NCBI GenBank assembly: GCA_023653095.1
Contig: JAMNXP010000001.1
Coordinates: 124,001-188,000, forward strand
Direction: 5' to 3'
Source of the DNA: Bacteroidia bacterium
Lineage (GTDB): Bacteria > Bacteroidota > Bacteroidia > NS11-12g > UBA955
DNA: 64,000 bases
Shown here: in pieces, positions 44,378 to 53,322 of the stretch
Position numbering within the stretch: the first letter of the stretch is position 1
How the letters are laid out: every line of letters begins with the position of its first letter
Notes under the pieces: model-generated
Told to the model about the DNA's origin: nothing
Seen by the model: the letters and a program-made list of their open reading frames with translations, nothing else
The model's database searches: none
Position numbers and translations under genes: made by a program

Positions 44378-47300
44378 TTAAAAATTCTTTCCTAAAGATA
44401 TTAATATTGACCTTTTTGAACTTTCATCGCCAACTGTCGATTGAGGAATTTCAACCCTAAAATCAGTCCCTAAAATACGAATTTGTGCCCCATAGCCGTA
44501 GGAATAAATCCACGGATTTCTATTAGCACCTGCACTAAGCAAATAATTGGGATAATCAAATATCAAGGTATTATAAGGATTGTTGTAGTGTGTTGCTGAA
44601 CCACCAACAAAACTTGTGGCAAAATCAAAAAATCCATAAACCGTAAAATGCTTCCAAAAAGAGGACCCTAAAACATAAGACTTTATTAATTTCAAAGGTT
44701 TGTAATGCATTTCAGTTTGAGATGTTATGTAACTATTTCCCATTCGAATACCTAATTGGGTACCACGAACATAGCCTCCAGTGTATACCAAGCCTTGATA
44801 ACGAAGATCTAAATTATTAGATATGATGTTGGTATTAGCAAGAGAGTTAATCCAACCCTTTGTTCCACCAATTAGATACAAATGATTGGCATCAGTAAAA
44901 GAGTATTTACCATTGATTCGATGGTGAAACTCTATGTGCTTAATTTTGAATTTCGATTCTGATTTAATAGAAATACCAGAAATATATTTTCCCGAAAATG
45001 CACCATTTTGGTTAGATAATTCAAGATTCAATAAAAAATCAGGAATTTGTTTTTTCCAATTTTTAGAGTGTATTAAAATCCCCCATTCAATTTCTATTAA
45101 ATAGGATTTACCAATTTCTACAATGCTTATTTCAGGGCGATAATTCATTGATATATCTGATATCCATTGTCCTTTACTCCGCAAAAAAGGCAAAAAGAAG
45201 CTGCTCTTATTATTCTTGAATGCCACACCATGCAAAAATTGAAACGTTTGTTCACGCTGATTAATGGTGTTAAAACCGCTGAATTGCCTTTGTCTATATG
45301 AAAGGTTAATGTCTTGTACCCAATGGCGATCATTCATGGTGTAATTCACTGACATTCCAATTCGGCGCCTGTTAAAATTGCTAAACAATTGAATATCTAG
45401 AATTTCAGAACCTAGATTGTTAATAAAGTTACCACTGTAAAAGAGAGTCAAAGGTGAATTGTATAATTCCGTGGTTGGAATATTTCGGGAATACCCTAAT
45501 TCAAGATCTTTATTGCTCAGTTGAAAAGTAGAATTTTTTGCATAATACCAATTTCTGTAATCAGACGACCTAAGTAAGTCTAGATTTGCTTTTGGATTCA
45601 AATCTATAAAAATCAATGAATTATCCTTTTCATATTCGCTCATGAACAATGTTCCTTGTCGGTATTCAATCTGCTTATTTCTTGTGGATGAATCTATTTG
45701 AGTGCTATCAAAAGTGTAAATTCTGCCCACCAGAGTGTCTGTATCTAAAATTGTTTCATCGGTATTATTGAAGTTTATGTTTAATGCTTTATTATTAGTG
45801 TAATACTCTGCTTGGCGTTTGGTGGGTCCACTGAGCATTATCTGACCATAAAAATCACCTTTTGTTGAGGTAGATGTTTTTGAATATTGACAGTCGATAG
45901 ATTGAAAAAGATGCACTATCTCAATTTGTGTTCCTTGCGATTTCAAAAAACTCAAATGCACGGGTGATTCTTGAATCATATCTGACAATTCAACAATCCA
46001 GCGATTGTCATTTATAGCCCATATTTCACATGGCTTATTCGCTTTATTAAGATGCATTTTCAAAATAGAGGAATGTACTTTATTTTGACTCCAATGACAA
46101 TTGGCACTCATCAAAAAAAACGTTGAATCACTATGATCATCTTTGGTCCAACCGAGTAACTTTTCACCTTTAAGTACGTGAATCAAGTGTAATTTTTTAC
46201 TGAACTTAGAGAGTGAATAGATCTCAGTTGTATTATAAACTTGATGAGCTAAAAAAATATCATCTTGAGTGGTGTTTATGATTTTCCAAATACCGTTATG
46301 AATTGAAGGAATATAGAAATTATGGGTATCTTGGGAAAGAACCCATTCATCAATATACCAAGACAGGGTAAAAGGAACTTCTTCATTTGTCACGGTCAAT
46401 TCAATACTAGGTATTGTGAAAATGAGCTGATGATTAAAGCCAATGTTGGTAACCGTTTTTATGATATCGAAATTTTTATTTTTTCTATTTGAAAGGATAA
46501 GATGAGAGTTTATTGAATTAGAAATTACACCATAGAATGAAGGTGTGTCTGTATGAATATTGGGGGCCAATTTTATATAAGTGTAGTTACCCTTTGGCAA
46601 GGTAAATTGAAAGTCTGGTTGTATAGATTGTTCATTCCTTAATTGAATCTCTTCTATTTTGTTTTTTAGCCAAGTGTTAAATCGGATATCAAAATGATAT
46701 AAAAAAGATTTCTCGAAACTGTTTGCGTTTTTAATGAGCATCCAAAAAGCGCCGTCAATGGATCGGCCTTTTTCTTTTTCAAATAAATACCAAATAACCG
46801 AACCAAAAACTTCTTGCTCTCTGTTAGAAATAAAATTGATGTTTCGAAATTTTCCCTCTTGACTCCATTTTCGGAACAATTCAAAATCTCTGTAGGTAAT
46901 GCCTTGGGCAAAATATTGAACAAATCCAGTTTTTAGCCAATTGGGAATTCTATCGGCTTTGTTTCTTTCTAATCGCTCCCTGACAGAAAGTCCCATTAAA
47001 TATTCATCAATGAAGTGTGACGCTAAACTAAACCTTATTTGGTATTTGATGTCAATATGGTTACCACATAACATCAAGCCCATGTATTTCGAATTTTTTG
47101 ACTGTTTGTGGACATTAAAATCATTTAACTTACTAAATAACGCCAGTTGCACCGGTTCACTAAGCTTATATAATAAATGTGATTCCAACTCTGATAATGC
47201 ACTGTTAGCGCAACTAAACAAACTGTCTCGAAAATTTGAGTGACTGTTGAGGTAGTTCTTTTCTTCATTAAAAACCAAGAATTCAATTCTCCCTTTTGAA

Positions 47301-47389
47301 AGAACTGTCCTGTTTTGGGAATATAAAATATTCAAAGACATAAATAGTAATAAGGTTAATAACCACCTGTATTTGTTGTTCTTCCTCAT
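44378..47389 (-). CDS. Large exported protein, degenerate peptidase-like N-terminus with possible outer-membrane barrel
   Basis: I do not recognise this 1003-residue protein as a whole. It has a signal peptide (hydrophobic residues 9-20, then ILYSQ). Residues about 30-250 follow the layout of the peptidase MA-like/gluzincin domain found before TolB-type propellers in Bacteroidota: LALFSKLNDFNV, then a helix ASHFIDEYL where HExxH is expected, then IPNWLKTGFVQYF where PxWxxEGxAEY is expected. Both catalytic motifs are lost, so it should be inactive. The last 350 residues alternate aromatic and polar residues and end in a Phe, as in outer-membrane beta barrels. It starts 10 bases behind a TATATTTG -7 element and ends 57 bases before mreB. 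Confidence 0.6.
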   Translation of the reverse strand: MRKNNKYRWLLTLLLFMSLNILYSQNRTVLSKGRIEFLVFNEEKNYLNSHSNFRDSLFSCANSALSELESHLLYKLSEPVQLALFSKLNDFNVHKQSKNSKYMGLMLCGNHIDIKYQIRFSLASHFIDEYLMGLSVRERLERNKADRIPNWLKTGFVQYFAQGITYRDFELFRKWSQEGKFRNINFISNREQEVFGSVIWYLFEKEKGRSIDGAFWMLIKNANSFEKSFLYHFDIRFNTWLKNKIEEIQLRNEQSIQPDFQFTLPKGNYTYIKLAPNIHTDTPSFYGVISNSINSHLILSNRKNKNFDIIKTVTNIGFNHQLIFTIPSIELTVTNEEVPFTLSWYIDEWVLSQDTHNFYIPSIHNGIWKIINTTQDDIFLAHQVYNTTEIYSLSKFSKKLHLIHVLKGEKLLGWTKDDHSDSTFFLMSANCHWSQNKVHSSILKMHLNKANKPCEIWAINDNRWIVELSDMIQESPVHLSFLKSQGTQIEIVHLFQSIDCQYSKTSTSTKGDFYGQIMLSGPTKRQAEYYTNNKALNINFNNTDETILDTDTLVGRIYTFDSTQIDSSTRNKQIEYRQGTLFMSEYEKDNSLIFIDLNPKANLDLLRSSDYRNWYYAKNSTFQLSNKDLELGYSRNIPTTELYNSPLTLFYSGNFINNLGSEILDIQLFSNFNRRRIGMSVNYTMNDRHWVQDINLSYRQRQFSGFNTINQREQTFQFLHGVAFKNNKSSFFLPFLRSKGQWISDISMNYRPEISIVEIGKSYLIEIEWGILIHSKNWKKQIPDFLLNLELSNQNGAFSGKYISGISIKSESKFKIKHIEFHHRINGKYSFTDANHLYLIGGTKGWINSLANTNIISNNLDLRYQGLVYTGGYVRGTQLGIRMGNSYITSQTEMHYKPLKLIKSYVLGSSFWKHFTVYGFFDFATSFVGGSATHYNNPYNTLIFDYPNYLLSAGANRNPWIYSYGYGAQIRILGTDFRVEIPQSTVGDESSKRSILISLGKNF

Positions 47390-47394
47390 TTGTC

Positions 47395-47427
47395 TTTGTC
47401 AAATATACCCAAACTGTTGTAGTTTTG
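47395..47427 (+). promoter_or_regulatory. Promoter of the ornithine aminotransferase gene
   Basis: TTTG at 47395-47398, 21 bases, TAGTTTTG at 47420-47427; exact matches to both elements. The -7 box ends 4 bases before the ATG at 47432, so the mRNA is probably leaderless or nearly so. Confidence 0.72.
47400..47407 (-). promoter_or_regulatory. -7 promoter element of the 1003-residue protein gene
   Basis: Minus strand TATATTTG, exact TAnnTTTG, ending 10 bases before the ATG at 47389. It lies within the spacer of the divergent promoter at 47395-47427, so the two promoters should compete for polymerase. Confidence 0.6.
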
Positions 47428-47431
47428 AAGC

Positions 47432-48649
47432 ATGAACTCCCGTTATTTTATTGAACTAGAAGATCGCTACGGCGCGCACAATTATCACCCATTGCCAGTT
47501 GTTTTGGAAAAAGGTGAAGGTGTGTTCCTTTGGGACGTTGAAGGTAGAAAGTATTTTGACTTTTTATCTGCCTATTCAGCCGTTAACCAAGGACATTGTC
47601 ATCCTAAAATTGTGAGTGCTTTGAATCAACAAGCTCAAAAACTAACTCTTACCAGCCGGGCATTTCACAACAATCTCTTGGGTGAATACGAGAAATTCAT
47701 GTGTGAAACATTTGATTTTGATCGCATATTGCCAATGAATACTGGTGTAGAAGGAGGGGAGACGGCAATTAAATTGGCTAGGAAATGGGGTTATGAGATC
47801 AAAGGCATTCCTGAAAATCAAGCCATTACCATATTTGCTCACGGAAATTTTTGGGGACGAACAGTTGCTGCCATCAGTTCAAGCGATGATCCAGATAGCT
47901 TTGGAGGTTTTGGTCCTTACGTTCCTAATTTCAAGAGCATTCCTTACAACGATTTAACGTCCCTCGAAGAAGAAATTAAAAATCCCCATGTTTGTGCATT
48001 CATGGTTGAGCCTATCCAAGGCGAAGCCGGTGTTGTTGTTCCGGATGAGGGATATTTAAAGGGTGTTCGTGAACTTTGTACCAAATACAACGTGCTTTTT
48101 ATTGCGGATGAAGTTCAAACGGGGATAGCTAGAACCGGAAAATTATATTGTTGCCAACATGAACAGGTTAAACCAGATTTATTGATTCTAGGTAAAGCTT
48201 TGGGTGGTGGAGTTTTTCCTGTGAGTTGCGTACTTGCATCTGAAGAAGTGATGAATACATTAAAACCTGGTCAGCACGGGTCTACTTTTGGAGGAAATCC
48301 GCTGGCTTGTGCCGTAGCAATGGCATCCATAAACGTGGTTTTAGAAGAAAATTTGTCTGAACGCTCTGAAAGATTGGGCGATAAATTCAGAAGCCATCTG
48401 AGAAATTTAAATCTGCCTATGGTTGAGTTTGTAAGAGGTAAGGGTTTACTTAATGCCATTAAAATTACCCCACACAATGGTAAGAACTTCAAAGCATATG
48501 ATGTGTGTTTGAAAATGTTAGACAACGGACTACTTGCCAAACAAACCCATGAACATATCATTAGATTTGCGCCTCCATTGGTTATTTCCGATGAACAATT
48601 AGATCAAGCTCTTTCAATTATTGAAGATTCCTTGAAATCATTTGCTTAA
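47432..48649 (+). CDS. rocD: Ornithine--oxo-acid transaminase
   Basis: A class III PLP aminotransferase that converts ornithine and 2-oxoglutarate to glutamate semialdehyde and glutamate. The 405-residue product has the PLP lysine in [13 protein letters not shown] near residue 255, the cofactor Asp in [13 protein letters not shown], and the ornithine-type N-terminus [18 protein letters not shown] with [14 protein letters not shown]. These features separate it from acetylornithine aminotransferases. It has its own promoter, divergent from the 1003-residue gene, and its last codons contain the -33 element of the tRNA-Leu promoter. Confidence 0.93.
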   Translation: MNSRYFIELEDRYGAHNYHPLPVVLEKGEGVFLWDVEGRKYFDFLSAYSAVNQGHCHPKIVSALNQQAQKLTLTSRAFHNNLLGEYEKFMCETFDFDRILPMNTGVEGGETAIKLARKWGYEIKGIPENQAITIFAHGNFWGRTVAAISSSDDPDSFGGFGPYVPNFKSIPYNDLTSLEEEIKNPHVCAFMVEPIQGEAGVVVPDEGYLKGVRELCTKYNVLFIADEVQTGIARTGKLYCCQHEQVKPDLLILGKALGGGVFPVSCVLASEEVMNTLKPGQHGSTFGGNPLACAVAMASINVVLEENLSERSERLGDKFRSHLRNLNLPMVEFVRGKGLLNAIKITPHNGKNFKAYDVCLKMLDNGLLAKQTHEHIIRFAPPLVISDEQLDQALSIIEDSLKSFA

Positions 48650-48672
48650 TCCATAGTTTCTTTGTATTTTTG
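48641..48672 (+). promoter_or_regulatory. Consensus promoter of tRNA-Leu
   Basis: TTTG at 48641-48644 (inside the last codons of rocD), 20 bases, TATTTTTG at 48665-48672. The tRNA 5' end is 11 bases downstream. This is the only visible promoter for the following lipoprotein gene as well. Confidence 0.78.
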
Positions 48673-48682
48673 CATCCTCTTA

Positions 48683-48771
48683 GCTCGGGTGGCGGAATAG
48701 GTAGACGCGCAGGACTTAAAATCCTGTTCCCAGTAATGGGAGTACGGGTTCGATTCCCGTCCCGAGCACCA
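48683..48771 (+). tRNA. tRNA-Leu (anticodon UAA), CCA encoded
   Basis: The acceptor stem GCTCGGG pairs with CCCGAGC (48761-48767), followed by discriminator A (48768) and an encoded CCA (48769-48771). The anticodon stem 48710-48714/48722-48726 encloses the loop CTTAAAA with anticodon TAA at 48717-48719, reading UUA. A long variable arm (about 48727-48743) and the T-loop TTCGATT fit a class II leucine tRNA. The final A of CCA is also the first base of the next gene's ATG. Confidence 0.97.
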
Positions 48772-49760
48772 TGCGCCTACCGCTAATCATTATTCTAGCT
48801 GCGCTTATCTCCAATTGCACCAATCAACTTCCCGACGGTGCTCAATTTATTTCAGAAAATGATACTACCTACTCTCAAGATATTCGAGAGATCTCACTGA
48901 AAATCAATAAGTCCCCCAAAGACGATAACCTTTATTATCTTAGAGGAAATACATTTTTCTTTGACCAAAATTATAAAAAGGCGGTAGTTGATTTTCAAAC
49001 CGCAAGCACCCTGAATCCTAAAAATCCTTTGTACCACTTTCGATTGGGTGAATCTTATTTACAGCTTGATTCAGCTGATTATGAAAAATCCAATTTTCAT
49101 TTGACTCAAGCAATTGAGATAAAATCAGATTATATAGAGGCAAAATTCTTGATGGCTAAACTGAGTTTGGCTCGTCAACAATATGAGAGCTTCAATAAAT
49201 GGTTTAAAGAAATAGAGAATAATCCAGAGTTTAGAGAGAAGACCCTAGTTCTCAAGTTGATTGCATTGAAAGAGCAAAAAGACACAGTTAAAGCTGAGTT
49301 AATGTGTGATTATATTTTAAATGAATTCCCTAACAACTTTGATGCAACCATGCAAAAAGCACTTTTACTCTTGAATAAAGATCTCAAATTGTCTGAAACC
49401 TATGTTGATAAAGCCCTAGCCATAGATGAGTTTGCAGCCGAAGCTCTATATTCTAAAGCGTTTATCCTGCAGAAATACGAAAAATATGCTGACGCCTATA
49501 AATTGTATGAGCGCACCATCAAAGTAAATCCTGATCATTTATTTGCCCTATATAACATGGGTGTGATAGATTATTTGTTTGAAAATTATCAAGATGCCAT
49601 TAAACGTGCTGATCTTATTCTAGATAAGTCAAATACGTTTGCTAAAGCTTATGCATTGAAAGGCAGTTCGTATCGCATGATGGGCAATAAAAAAGCCGCT
49701 GAAGATCAATTTTCAGCGGCTAAAAAACTAGATAAAAACCTAGATTTAGATAACTTTTAG
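48771..49760 (+). CDS. TPR-repeat lipoprotein starting within the tRNA CCA end
   Basis: The 329-residue product begins MRLPLIIILAALISNC, a short but complete lipoprotein signal with its Cys at 16; no later start keeps this signal, so ATG 48771 is the real start. TPR units fill most of the protein, for example DDNLYYLRGNTFFFDQNYKKA near residue 50 (first 18 residues clearest), LFALYNMGVIDYLFENYQ near 260 and AYALKGSSYRMMGNKKAA near 300. It probably scaffolds other envelope proteins. No promoter lies between it and the tRNA, so the mRNA is likely released by tRNA 3' processing. The last four bases overlap the convergent lipocalin-like gene. Confidence 0.8.
   Translation: MRLPLIIILAALISNCTNQLPDGAQFISENDTTYSQDIREISLKINKSPKDDNLYYLRGNTFFFDQNYKKAVVDFQTASTLNPKNPLYHFRLGESYLQLDSADYEKSNFHLTQAIEIKSDYIEAKFLMAKLSLARQQYESFNKWFKEIENNPEFREKTLVLKLIALKEQKDTVKAELMCDYILNEFPNNFDATMQKALLLLNKDLKLSETYVDKALAIDEFAAEALYSKAFILQKYEKYADAYKLYERTIKVNPDHLFALYNMGVIDYLFENYQDAIKRADLILDKSNTFAKAYALKGSSYRMMGNKKAAEDQFSAAKKLDKNLDLDNF
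49688..49721 (-). terminator. Minus-strand intrinsic terminator inside the TPR lipoprotein gene
   Basis: A perfect 10-pair stem (49694-49703 with 49712-49721), 8-base loop, followed on the minus strand by a T run (A run 49688-49694 on the plus strand). It lies 36 bases beyond the stop of the lipocalin-like gene, within the coding end of the plus-strand gene. Confidence 0.8.
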
Positions 49761-50203
49761 TTTTTTACCAATGTAACTTTCCAAGTGTTGATGTCGCCTT
49801 GGTGCGTTTGGTAGTAATATCTCAAAACGATGTCTGTTCCTGAGATTTTCTCAATAAACCAATCATAACCGTGAAGGAATTTAACGTATTTAGCATCTGG
49901 TGATGTCATTGACCAATCAATTTCTTCTTGATCAGGCTCAGAATTACATTTTTTGTTTGCTTTCCACAAACATTTTGAAGTTGAAGTAAATGTGTATGTA
50001 TCATCTTTGTCACAAGCACCCATGGTCTCAATGATTCCTTCAGAAGAACTATCGGTAAAAGATACGCTCTTCCATGTTTTCATCATGAAGATTTCTTGGT
50101 TGGTTTTTCCAGTAATGTCATCTGGATCGTTTCCTTCTTTTCCACAAGATGCAATAAATGCGGTTGCGGCTAATGCTACTGCGAATGCTATTTTTTTCAT
50201 CAT
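49757..50203 (-). CDS. Small lipocalin-like lipoprotein
   Basis: From ATG 50203 (or the next codon, also ATG) the product is 148 residues with a lipoprotein signal MMKKIAFAVALAATAF and lipobox IASC. The mature part starts with a polar linker and then TWKSVSFTDSS, several beta strands and an ending TWKVTLVKN, which resembles lipocalin-like proteins common in Bacteroidota; ligand unknown. The upstream part of the open frame (to 50230) lies ahead of the -7 element and is not translated. The stop overlaps the stop of the convergent TPR gene by 4 bases. Confidence 0.68.
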   Translation of the reverse strand: MMKKIAFAVALAATAFIASCGKEGNDPDDITGKTNQEIFMMKTWKSVSFTDSSSEGIIETMGACDKDDTYTFTSTSKCLWKANKKCNSEPDQEEIDWSMTSPDAKYVKFLHGYDWFIEKISGTDIVLRYYYQTHQGDINTWKVTLVKN

Positions 50204-50211
50204 TTCAGTTC

Positions 50212-50219
50212 CAAAAATA
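50212..50219 (-). promoter_or_regulatory. -7 promoter element of the lipocalin-like gene
   Basis: Minus strand TATTTTTG, exact TAnnTTTG, 8 bases before ATG 50203. A TTTG (50245-50248) lies 25 bases upstream, slightly beyond the usual spacing. Confidence 0.55.
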
Positions 50220-50226
50220 GGGATAA

Positions 50227-50958
50227 TCATGAATTTTCCATCATCAAATCATTAATTACTTCCCCTGCTAGCCTTAAACCAAACAATGCAGGCATATAAC
50301 TTATGGTTCCATAGAATGATTTTTTGTAGTTACTCCCATCGGTTAATTTCAAGCTCTCACGCACCAAATCACTCTTATTAAATACCACCTTAAAACCTTT
50401 TTTTATTCCCAGTCTTTTCAAGCGTTTACGCAACGTTTTAGCAAACGGACAATTGTAACTTTTAGAGAAATCAGACACCATAACACCAGCCGCATCTAAC
50501 TTGCCACCGGCACCCATCGAACTGATCATTCTTTGTCCTAAATCCATGCATGTCTTGATTAAGTAAATTTTTGGGGATACTGAATCAATACAATCCATTA
50601 CATAATCAAATTTATTCGATTTAATCAATTCTATATTGTCATCAGGACTTTGAAACTTTGAGATGACGGTCAGGTCTAGATTAGGATTGATATCTAACAT
50701 TCGCTGTTTCATGATCTCAGCTTTAGACTGACCTACGGTGCTATTCAATGCAGGTAGTTGTCTGTTTTTATTCGTGGGATCAACTGTATCGCCATCAATG
50801 ATAGTCATTTTTCCAATCCCCGCTCTGCATATAAATTCAGCAGCAAAACTTCCAACACCGCCCAACCCAACAATTAAAACATTGGCATTCACTAGGCGTT
50901 CTAACTTTTCTGTACCTACCAATAATTCGGTTCTTTCTAACCAAGGTGCAATAGACAT
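50227..50958 (-). CDS. tcdA: tRNA threonylcarbamoyladenosine dehydratase
   Basis: A ThiF/E1-superfamily ATPase (formerly CsdL/YgdL) that cyclises t6A to ct6A at position 37 of ANN-decoding tRNAs. The 243-residue product has the nucleotide-binding GLGGVGSFAAEFICRAGIG near residues 31-49, DGDTVDPTNKNRQ with the Arg and Asp expected for adenylation, and IDSVSPKIYLIKTC near residue 123. ATG 50958 lies 5 bases after a perfect TATCTTTG -7 element. It ends about 24 bases before the lipocalin-like gene begins. Confidence 0.9.
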   Translation of the reverse strand: MSIAPWLERTELLVGTEKLERLVNANVLIVGLGGVGSFAAEFICRAGIGKMTIIDGDTVDPTNKNRQLPALNSTVGQSKAEIMKQRMLDINPNLDLTVISKFQSPDDNIELIKSNKFDYVMDCIDSVSPKIYLIKTCMDLGQRMISSMGAGGKLDAAGVMVSDFSKSYNCPFAKTLRKRLKRLGIKKGFKVVFNKSDLVRESLKLTDGSNYKKSFYGTISYMPALFGLRLAGEVINDLMMENS

Positions 50959-50963
50959 AAATG

Positions 50964-50971
50964 CAAAGATA
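50964..50971 (-). promoter_or_regulatory. -7 promoter element of tcdA
   Basis: Minus strand TATCTTTG, exact TAnnTTTG, 5 bases before the ATG; leaderless or near-leaderless transcript expected. Confidence 0.58.
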
Positions 50972-50981
50972 TTGTCAGAAA

Positions 50982-51013
50982 TTGAAACGCATAACCGCTT
51001 TGACGTATTTTCG
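50982..51013 (+). promoter_or_regulatory. Promoter of the S8 peptidase gene
   Basis: TTG at 50982-50984, 21 bases, TATTTTCG at 51006-51013 (one mismatch), 7 bases before ATG 51021. Confidence 0.55.
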
Positions 51014-51020
51014 TAGAAGT

Positions 51021-53309
51021 ATGACTTTTCGCATTACATTAATTGCAGCCCTAGGATATATTTCAAATTCCCTTTTGGGACAAACATCAAAAAGTGATGT
51101 TGATCTCATTTCATACAATCCCAAAATAAGTTCTCCTGCCAAAATTGCACTTAAACAGTTGTCAAATAACAAATTATCGCTATTTGACAATGAAGATAAT
51201 ATCTTTATTACTTTTCAATCAGTTTGTGACAATCAATATTGGAAAAACCAATCTCAATTCTCATTGTCTCATTTTGATTCAGAATTTCCATTAAGCAACG
51301 GCCAATACATCATTACGGCTCGATTAAATGCATCTGATGTAAGTCAATTTTTACAAGATGATCAGTTGGTTCATTTAGAAGTTGCATCTAGATTGAATTC
51401 ACCACGACCACTAGATGATAGATCGAAATCAAAAAGCCAGGTTGATCAGTTGCATAATTTAAAAGACCCTGGACCTATTAAAGGCGACGATGTCATAGTA
51501 GGAGTAGTAGACATAGGTTTTCAAACTACACATCCCACTTTCTACAACGAAAACGGATCAAAATACAGAGTGAAACGTTTTTGGCATCAAGGCTATCTCA
51601 ACCAAGATGGTCCAAAACCGTTTAATTATGGCATATTGTTTTCTGATCAGAGTAGTATCTTGAAAGCGGTTGATTATGACGGATCTCATGGTACTCACGT
51701 AGCTGGAATTGCTGCTGGTTCAGGATATAAAAGCCCTGATTTAAAATTCTCTGGTATGGCGCCCAATGCTGATTTGGTTTTTGTGGGAATTAAATACAAG
51801 AACGACACTTTAAATGGCAGTGCATTAGGTGATCTGATTGTGGCGAATTCAACGATTCTCGATGGATTCCAATACATTTTCAATTATGCAGATTCAGTTG
51901 ATAAACCCGTAGTTTCAAATTTGAGTTGGGGAATGCATACTGGTCCGCATGACGGAACTTCCCTGTTTGATTTATCACTGGAATCAATGTTGAACAAGAA
52001 TTACACCTTTAGAAACAGCAATAAAGGAAAAGTATTGGTAGGGGCAAATGGAAACAGCGCCAGAGAGAATATGCACATTAAATTCGATTTAAACAACGAT
52101 ACTCTTGAAACACTCGCGATGGATAGAAGTCGTGAATATTATAAAACAGAAAACGTGTATTGTGATTTCTGGGCTGAAAAAGATGCCAATATTCAGATGA
52201 AAATCACCTTAATTGATTCACAAAACAATGAGTTGGTTTCAACTAGCTATTTCAATTTTCACAGTGATTCATATAAGAAAGTGGTGTTGAATCAAGGCAA
52301 TGATTCGTTACAAATAGTATTATCATCCCAAAAGAAATACATAAACAACGAGAAGTCGAACGTATTACTTATGGCAGAAGCCAACTCAAACAAAAGGTTC
52401 ATCAAAATATCTTTTGCAGGTAATGGCGTTTTACACGGTTGGAATTCAGGTAGAACCTACGAATGGACATCAGGTACTTTCAGAAGTTATATCAGAAGTT
52501 TAAAACCTTCGAATTGGATAGAGGGAGATGAGAAGTATACAGTCATTGAAAACGGAGGTACATCCAAAGCAATTCTATCTGTAGGTGCCTATAACAACCG
52601 AGTTAATTGGATCAATGCAGCGGGGGAGTTTAAGTCGGATTCTGCTGTTGCTGAAGGACAAATTGCAGGTTTCAGTAGCAATGGCCCAACCGTTGACGGT
52701 AGATTAAAACCCAATATCAGCGCTCCTGGCCAGTATATTACTTCAAGTTACCACAAAGATCAACTTCCTGGATGGCTAATGCCATATGTTTTGCACATTG
52801 ATTCATTTAATAACGATAAAGTATTTTATGCTATGGCAAGTGGAACTTCAATGGCTGCACCGCATGCAGCAGGTATCGTAGCATTGTTATTGCAACATAC
52901 CAGAGGAAATTTAACGTATTCTCAAATGATAGAGTTGATTCAATCATCGGCAAAAAAAGATGAATATATTGGATCTAATGAAAATAACATCTATGGACAC
53001 GGCAAAATTCAAGCTTTTAGTACTTATATGGCCTCAAGTATATTTGCAAATACACAAAGTCACGAACCTAAAAGTCAAATTCAGCCTTGGTTTCTGAAAG
53101 GTGGAAATCAAATGGAAATCAAAGGAGTTCCGCAGAATATAGATTTAAACATCGCAATTTATGATTTATCTGGAAGAACTGTTTTTCAAGAATCCATAGG
53201 TCAAAAACGAGATTTGAACATCACAGACTTGAGAATACCCATAAATGGAGTTTATATCATAAGATTAACAGGAGAGGGGTTGTTAAGTTCAACCTTGGTT
53301 GTTTTCTAG
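51021..53309 (+). CDS. Secreted S8 (subtilisin-like) serine peptidase with type IX sorting domain
   Basis: From ATG 51021 the product is 762 residues with a signal peptide ending near LLGQ. The catalytic triad is Asp164 (VGVVDIGF), His223 (GSHGTHVAG) and Ser610 (GTSMAAPHAAG), with the oxyanion Asn in VGANGNSA. The long distance between His and Ser holds an inserted beta-rich domain of about 200 residues. The last 75 residues (IYDLSGRTVFQ, INGVYIIRLTG, ending LVVF) form a type A C-terminal sorting domain of the type IX secretion system, so the enzyme should be exported to the cell surface or medium. The open frame extends 20 codons upstream, but those precede the promoter. Confidence 0.9.
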   Translation: MTFRITLIAALGYISNSLLGQTSKSDVDLISYNPKISSPAKIALKQLSNNKLSLFDNEDNIFITFQSVCDNQYWKNQSQFSLSHFDSEFPLSNGQYIITARLNASDVSQFLQDDQLVHLEVASRLNSPRPLDDRSKSKSQVDQLHNLKDPGPIKGDDVIVGVVDIGFQTTHPTFYNENGSKYRVKRFWHQGYLNQDGPKPFNYGILFSDQSSILKAVDYDGSHGTHVAGIAAGSGYKSPDLKFSGMAPNADLVFVGIKYKNDTLNGSALGDLIVANSTILDGFQYIFNYADSVDKPVVSNLSWGMHTGPHDGTSLFDLSLESMLNKNYTFRNSNKGKVLVGANGNSARENMHIKFDLNNDTLETLAMDRSREYYKTENVYCDFWAEKDANIQMKITLIDSQNNELVSTSYFNFHSDSYKKVVLNQGNDSLQIVLSSQKKYINNEKSNVLLMAEANSNKRFIKISFAGNGVLHGWNSGRTYEWTSGTFRSYIRSLKPSNWIEGDEKYTVIENGGTSKAILSVGAYNNRVNWINAAGEFKSDSAVAEGQIAGFSSNGPTVDGRLKPNISAPGQYITSSYHKDQLPGWLMPYVLHIDSFNNDKVFYAMASGTSMAAPHAAGIVALLLQHTRGNLTYSQMIELIQSSAKKDEYIGSNENNIYGHGKIQAFSTYMASSIFANTQSHEPKSQIQPWFLKGGNQMEIKGVPQNIDLNIAIYDLSGRTVFQESIGQKRDLNITDLRIPINGVYIIRLTGEGLLSSTLVVF

Positions 53310-53322
53310 TTTCAAGCAAGTA

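Noticed and set aside
44378-47389. Active zinc peptidase
   Set aside because: No HExxH or comparable metal-binding motif is present at the expected place or elsewhere in the N-terminal domain.
48683-48771. tRNA-Leu as an integration site of a mobile element
   Set aside because: No integrase, no repeat of the tRNA 3' end and only housekeeping-type genes follow.
50961-51020. Upstream extension of the S8 peptidase
   Set aside because: It overlaps both divergent promoters and would bury the signal peptide; start placed at 51021.
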